From JBDZUZ01 sp040255445 (GTDB lineage: Bacteria; Planctomycetota; Phycisphaerae; Phycisphaerales; UBA1924): a stretch of 25,260 nucleotides of DNA. Each line of letters opens with the position of its first letter. Position 1 is the first letter of the stretch. Made by a program: the position numbers and the translations under genes. The stretch spans positions 1 to 25,260 of the forward strand of contig JBDZUZ010000037.1 of the NCBI GenBank assembly GCA_040255445.1, given 5' to 3'. The notes beneath the pieces were generated by a model. It saw only the letters and a list, made by a program, of their open reading frames with translations, had not been told where the DNA came from and did not search any database. This document shows positions 21,760 through 25,260 of this stretch, in pieces.

Positions 21760-22770
21760 TCAGGAGGCGGGTTCGAGGTTGAACCAGCCCTTGCCGTTGG
21801 GCCTGGCCCGCTGGAGGGCCTCGCCGGGCTCGTGGTCGAGGGCCAGGAGCCAGTTGTGCTCGGCCGCGGCGGCGAGGAGCCAGTGGCGGGTGTTCATGCT
21901 GGTGTAGGGCTCGACGTCGTAGGCGAGGCTGTAGGCGGCGCCCAGGTGATTGACGGTGGGCATGACATCGGGCACGAAGACGACGGTCTGGCCGGCGGTG
22001 TCGGTGAACTTGACGGCCTGCTGGCCCCAGGTGTGACCGGGGCAGAGGAAGACCTCGACGCCGGGGACGCCGGGGAGGGGCGAGCAGCGGTCGGCGATTG
22101 GGGCCTTGGGGAGCTCTGTGCGGTCGGGGATGTGCCCGGGGGGGAAGGGGCGGGGGGAGTCGATGGTGACGACCTGGTCCTTGATGGGCTCGAGGTGGTC
22201 GGCGAAGTAGGTGCGGGTCATGACGCTGCGGTTGGCGAGGGCGTCGTCCCACTCGAGCTGCTGCGTGAAGACCTTGGCGTTGGGGAAGGTGCGTTTGACG
22301 GCGTGGTCGGGGCGGGCGCCGGCCATGCCCGAGGCGGGGCCGGTCCAGTCGGGCGATTCGCCTTGGCGGGCGAGGCGGGTAAGGCCGCCGGCGTGGTCGA
22401 AGTGGAGGTGTGAGATGACGACGGCGCCGATGTGGGCGGGGTCGATGTTGGCTTCCTGCAGGGCGTCGGTGATGGAGCGGCCGGACATGGCGAAGAGGTC
22501 GCGGCTCTTGTCGTCGAGCTTGTCGCCGGTGCCGGTTTCGATGAGGACGTGCCGGGGTTCGGTGTTCGGCGTGTCGCCTTCGCGGGTGAGCAGCAGGCAG
22601 TTGTGCTGGACGGTGATGCGGCCGCGGTCGTCGGCGGGGACGGAGCGTGACCAGACCGAGCGGGGGACGAGTCCGAACATGGAGCCGCCGTCGAGGCGGA
22701 ACTCGCCGGCGCGGAGGAGTTTCCAGGTGTAGCGGGTCTGGTTGTTCTGCTGGCCGTGGCTGGGTGTCAT
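21760..22770 (-). CDS. MBL-fold metallo-hydrolase
   Basis: The 336-residue product is a metallo-beta-lactamase-fold enzyme. SHLHFDHAGG (120-129) is the HxHxDH zinc motif (His121, His123, Asp125, His126). His246 in CPGHTWGQ and Asp268 in VFVPDVM complete the expected binuclear site. The N-terminal GEFRLDGGSMFGLVPRSVW and LLIETGTGDK-like segments (about 20-85) resemble lactonases and related hydrolases of the AiiA/MPH type, but the substrate is not predictable. ATG 22770 is favoured over ATG 22794 because a TACCCT box lies 9 nt upstream. It may be cotranscribed with the thioesterase-like gene (110-bp gap). It diverges from the glycosyltransferase gene. Confidence 0.9.
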   Translation of the reverse strand: MTPSHGQQNNQTRYTWKLLRAGEFRLDGGSMFGLVPRSVWSRSVPADDRGRITVQHNCLLLTREGDTPNTEPRHVLIETGTGDKLDDKSRDLFAMSGRSITDALQEANIDPAHIGAVVISHLHFDHAGGLTRLARQGESPDWTGPASGMAGARPDHAVKRTFPNAKVFTQQLEWDDALANRSVMTRTYFADHLEPIKDQVVTIDSPRPFPPGHIPDRTELPKAPIADRCSPLPGVPGVEVFLCPGHTWGQQAVKFTDTAGQTVVFVPDVMPTVNHLGAAYSLAYDVEPYTSMNTRHWLLAAAAEHNWLLALDHEPGEALQRARPNGKGWFNLEPAS

Positions 22771-22779
22771 GCTGCCGCG

Positions 22780-22785
22780 AGGGTA
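22780..22785 (-). promoter_or_regulatory. Putative -10 box (TACCCT) of the leaderless MBL-hydrolase gene
   Basis: TACCCT ends 9 nt before ATG 22770, the same hexamer as in the rpsO promoter. No good -35 is seen. No Shine-Dalgarno is present. Confidence 0.4.
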
Positions 22786-22845
22786 GGACCGCATCGGGTG
22801 GGTGCCCCGCCCCGGGGCGGGCGGCCGCGGAAGCCGCCGCTTTCG

Positions 22846-22851
22846 TACAGT
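22846..22851 (+). promoter_or_regulatory. Putative -10 box (TACAGT) of the leaderless glycosyltransferase gene
   Basis: TACAGT ends 9 nt before GTG 22861 (12 nt before ATG 22864). No Shine-Dalgarno and no clear -35 are visible. Back-to-back with the MBL-gene promoter. Confidence 0.4.
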
Positions 22852-22860
22852 GGCGGCCGC

Positions 22861-23634
22861 GTGATGAAGGATCGCCCTCCAGTACCGCCCGAGTCATTGT
22901 CCGTTGTGCTGCCGTGCCGCAACGAGGAGGGGAATGTGCGCCGGGTGGTTGGGGAGGTGATCGAGAGGCTGGGGCCGTGTGTGGGGTGGCTCGAGGTCGT
23001 GGTTGTGAATGACGGGAGCGGGGACGGAACGGGGGCGGTGGCTGCTGCGGTGGCGGAAGAGATGCGGTCGGAGCGGGTGCGGGTGGTGGTGGTGACACAC
23101 GAGGTCAACCGTGGGTACGGAGCTGCGCTGCGGTCGGGGTTCGCCGCGGCGGCGGGTGACTGGGTGTTCTATACGGATGGGGATGGGCAGTTTGATATGG
23201 GGCAGTTGCCGGCGTTGTTCCCGCTGCTGCGCGAGTGTGACATGGTGATCGGGCGGCGGGTGCGGCGGATGGATCCGCCGCATCGACGGCTGTTCGGAGC
23301 GTGCTGGACGCTGCTGGTGGATGTGATCTTCGGGCTGCGGTATCGGGATATCGATTGCGCTTTCAAGGTGATGCCGCGGGCGTTTGTGCAGGGGGCGGGG
23401 CTGGTCTCGGACGGGGCGATGATCTCGACGGAACTGTTGGCGAGGGCGAAGCGTGCGGGGCTGAGGGTGAAGCAGGTCGGGGTTGAGCACCGGGCGCGGG
23501 TGGCGGGGCGCGCGGGGGGCGGGGATCTGTCGGTGATCCGGCGGGCGTTTGGCGAGCTGGTTGCGTTGCGGCGTGTGCTGGCGCGTGAGGATCGCGAGCC
23601 AGCGCGGGCGGGGAAACAGGGAGTGGATGCGTGA
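22861..23634 (+). CDS. GT2 family glycosyltransferase (polyprenyl/dolichyl-phosphate sugar synthase-like)
   Basis: The 257-residue product has the GT-A fold of family 2: LSVVLPCRNEEGNV (13-26), VVVNDGSGDGTG (47-58), NRGYGAALRSGF (83-94), YTDGDGQFD (104-112, metal-binding Asp106 and Asp108), and DCAFKVMPRAF near 165-175. This is the DPM1-like pattern, which transfers a sugar from a nucleotide donor to a polyprenyl phosphate. There are no C-terminal membrane segments, so it would act at the inner membrane's cytoplasmic face. GTG 22861 is directly followed by ATG 22864 and either may be used. Its stop overlaps the start of the next gene (GTGA), which is a membrane glycosyltransferase-like protein, a natural partner. 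Confidence 0.93.
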   Translation: MMKDRPPVPPESLSVVLPCRNEEGNVRRVVGEVIERLGPCVGWLEVVVVNDGSGDGTGAVAAAVAEEMRSERVRVVVVTHEVNRGYGAALRSGFAAAAGDWVFYTDGDGQFDMGQLPALFPLLRECDMVIGRRVRRMDPPHRRLFGACWTLLVDVIFGLRYRDIDCAFKVMPRAFVQGAGLVSDGAMISTELLARAKRAGLRVKQVGVEHRARVAGRAGGGDLSVIRRAFGELVALRRVLAREDREPARAGKQGVDA

Positions 23635-25260
23635 TCCGTGAAGTCGCGAAAGGTGGTTGGTGGAAAGCGCTGCTGATCGCGGCGGTCGCGACGGTGTTGT
23701 TCATTCCGGCGACGCGGGGTGAGTTCACGGGGTGGGACGACACGGCGTATGTGATCAACAACGCGCTGGTGCGCGATGCGGGTGGGCTGGGGAGGATCTG
23801 GCTGAGTGATCAGTCGGAGCAGTACTACCCGCTCACCTTCAGCGCGTACTGGCTGCAGTTTCGGCTGTGGGGGGAGAACCCGGCGGGGTATCTGTGGGTG
23901 AGTGTGCTGCTGCACGGGTTGAACGCGGCGCTGGTGTTCATCGTGTCGCGGCGGCTGTTCGGCGATGTTGTGAGCGCGGCGGTTGCGTTGCTGTTCGCGG
24001 TGCATCCGATGCAGGCGATGAGCGTTGGGTGGATCGCGGAGCAGAAGAACCTTCTGAGCACGGGGTTCGTGTTGCTGGCGGTGCTGGCGTGGATGGCGCG
24101 GTTGCGGGAGGGCGTGTCGCACGCGCAGCGGTGGCGGTTGTACGCGGCGGCGGTGGTGTGCTTTGGGCTCGCGCTCTTGAGCAAGACGCAGGTGCTGGGG
24201 CTGCCGATCGCGCTCGCGCTCATCGACTGGCGGGTTCAGGGTCGGGGGCTGGGGCGGGTGTGTGCTGCGGTTGCGCCGCTGCTGGTGCTTTCGGCGGGGG
24301 CGGCGGCGCTGACGATCGTGTTCGAAGAGCGGTTCCTTGATCCGGCGGTGTCGGGGTACATGCCGGGGTTTTTGGAGCGGTTGCGGATCGCGGGGGCGAG
24401 CCCGTGGTGCTACGCGGCGAAGTTGATCGCGCCGGTGGGGTTGTCGCCCGTGTACGAGTTGTGGGGTGTGGGGACGGGTTCTGTGGTGGGGCGGGTGTTG
24501 TGGTGGTTGCCGCTGATTGGGACGGTATTGGTGGCGGCGGCGGTGTTCGTGCCGCGGCTGCCGGGGCGGGTTGCGATTGGGCTGGGGTTGTTCGGCGTGG
24601 TGCTGGCGCCGACGAGCGGTGTGGTGGCGTACGCGAATCTCGCGGCGTCGCCGGTGTCGGATCACTTCGTGTATCTGGCGAGTGTGGGGTTGTGGTGGGC
24701 GGTTGTGGCGGGCGTGGAGGCGTGGTTGCCGCGGTCAGCGCAGCGGCCGGCGTTGGTCGGCGCCGGGCTGGCTGTGGTGGCGTACGCGACAGCGCTGGTC
24801 GCGTATCTGCCGACGTTCTCCAGCGGTGAACGGATGTGGGGCCGGGCGGTTGAGATTGCGCCGGGGAACTACACAGCGCGGGTGGGGCTGGCGGAAGCGT
24901 TGCGGGCGGATGGGAAATTTGAGGAGGCGCGGCGGAATCTGGATCGCGCGATTGAGATTCGGCCGGAGTGGCCGGATGGGTATCTGTTCCGGGCGATGCT
25001 GGAGCTTGATCGCGGGAATCCGAACGCGGCGGTGGCGGCGGTGGAGCGCGTGCTGGCGTTGAGTTCGGAGCAGCGCGATGCGCGGGTGTTGCTGGGGAGG
25101 GCGTTGATCGCCGCGGGGCGTGCGCCGGAGGCGGTGGCGCCGCTGCGGCGCGCGGTGGAGGAGATGCCGACAGACATCGCGGTACGGATGCAACTGGCGG
25201 AATTGCATCTGGGATTGCTGGAGCGGGCGGAGGCGGCGGCGGAGTTCGCGGCGGTGGTGG
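23631..25260 (+). CDS. TMTC-like GT-C membrane glycosyltransferase with C-terminal TPRs, partial
   Basis: The frame is open to the right edge (543 codons without a stop), so the C-terminus is missing. The N-terminal 400 residues have about ten hydrophobic segments. The first periplasmic loop has WDDTAYVINN (35-44), like the Asp-Asp of GT-C enzymes, and HPMQAMSVGWIAEQKN (125-140) matches the HPxxxESVAWIAxRK signature of bacterial TMTC-like TPR membrane proteins. From about residue 413, three or more TPRs follow (RVGLAEALRADGKFEEARRN, ARVLLGRALIAAGRAPEAV). It probably transfers a lipid-linked sugar to proteins in the periplasm; TMTC relatives O-mannosylate proteins, but the bacterial substrate is unknown. 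GTG 23631 has CAGGGAG 7 nt upstream and overlaps the preceding stop by 4 nt. Confidence 0.88.
   Translation, partial: MIREVAKGGWWKALLIAAVATVLFIPATRGEFTGWDDTAYVINNALVRDAGGLGRIWLSDQSEQYYPLTFSAYWLQFRLWGENPAGYLWVSVLLHGLNAALVFIVSRRLFGDVVSAAVALLFAVHPMQAMSVGWIAEQKNLLSTGFVLLAVLAWMARLREGVSHAQRWRLYAAAVVCFGLALLSKTQVLGLPIALALIDWRVQGRGLGRVCAAVAPLLVLSAGAAALTIVFEERFLDPAVSGYMPGFLERLRIAGASPWCYAAKLIAPVGLSPVYELWGVGTGSVVGRVLWWLPLIGTVLVAAAVFVPRLPGRVAIGLGLFGVVLAPTSGVVAYANLAASPVSDHFVYLASVGLWWAVVAGVEAWLPRSAQRPALVGAGLAVVAYATALVAYLPTFSSGERMWGRAVEIAPGNYTARVGLAEALRADGKFEEARRNLDRAIEIRPEWPDGYLFRAMLELDRGNPNAAVAAVERVLALSSEQRDARVLLGRALIAAGRAPEAVAPLRRAVEEMPTDIAVRMQLAELHLGLLERAEAAAEFAAVV

Noticed and set aside
21650..23098. 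Extension of the thioesterase-like gene to 23098
   Set aside because: The extra 480 or so residues are Pro/Arg/His-rich and lie over the MBL-hydrolase gene in another frame.
23169..24665. Minus-strand open frame of 498 codons opposite the glycosyltransferase genes
   Set aside because: Arg/His/Gln/Pro-rich shadow; the plus strand carries clear GT2 and GT-C motifs.

Overview
The window is high-GC DNA (about two-thirds G+C by eye) from a Gram-negative bacterium with an outer membrane. Gene content (Kdo/LPS genes, outer-membrane lipoproteins, a short orphan kinase, a TMTC-like TPR glycosyltransferase) and short palindromes between genes suggest a planctomycete, most likely Phycisphaerae. That placement is inferred from protein style, not from a marker gene. 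Most long open frames opposite the real genes are GC-driven shadows.

Layout. 1-2413 (minus): kdsD (Kdo precursor synthesis) followed by a membrane-anchored LptC/LptA-like LPS-transport protein that runs off the left edge. 2508-3395 (plus): scpA. 3396-4634: an accessory-looking stretch with a tandem repeat, a series of short hairpins with TTCA/TGAA loops, and one unrecognised minus-strand gene whose 3' end reads through the hairpins. 4751-8683 (plus): a four-gene periplasmic copper-resistance operon (heavy-metal-binding lipoprotein, CusC-like outer-membrane factor, two-domain multicopper oxidase, DUF305 membrane protein) behind a perfect CsoR-type palindrome that overlaps the -10 box. 8684-8921: repeat-rich convergent gap. 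8922-10202 (minus): aspartate/aromatic-type aminotransferase. 10394-13192 (plus): rpsO and pnp, each followed by a clear intrinsic terminator. 13514-13801: a cold-shock protein with an unusual RNP2. 13901-14764: a small orphan histidine kinase. 14780-16932 (minus): kynA-kynU, overlapping by 4 nt. 17058-17351 (minus): a small lipoprotein. 17686-19679 (plus): a sugar-phosphate isomerase-like TIM barrel and queG. 19633-22770 (minus): a multi-pass membrane protein, a hotdog thioesterase-like protein and an MBL-fold hydrolase. 22861-25260 (plus): a GT2 glycosyltransferase overlapping a TMTC-like membrane glycosyltransferase with C-terminal TPRs, open at the right edge.

How the genes work together. 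The copper operon looks like a periplasmic capture-and-oxidise unit: three of its four products carry His-rich segments, and no inner-membrane pump or regulator is encoded beside it. kynA and kynU would take tryptophan to N-formylkynurenine and kynurenine to anthranilate, but the formamidase between them is not in the window. The last two genes are probably a lipid-linked sugar donor synthase and its transferase.

A pattern across the window is that eight genes without a Shine-Dalgarno sequence have a TANNNT hexamer ending 6-9 nt before the start codon. This is the arrangement expected for leaderless transcripts, and I used it to choose several starts. Genes inside operons (copper genes, the TPR protein) instead have good Shine-Dalgarno sequences.
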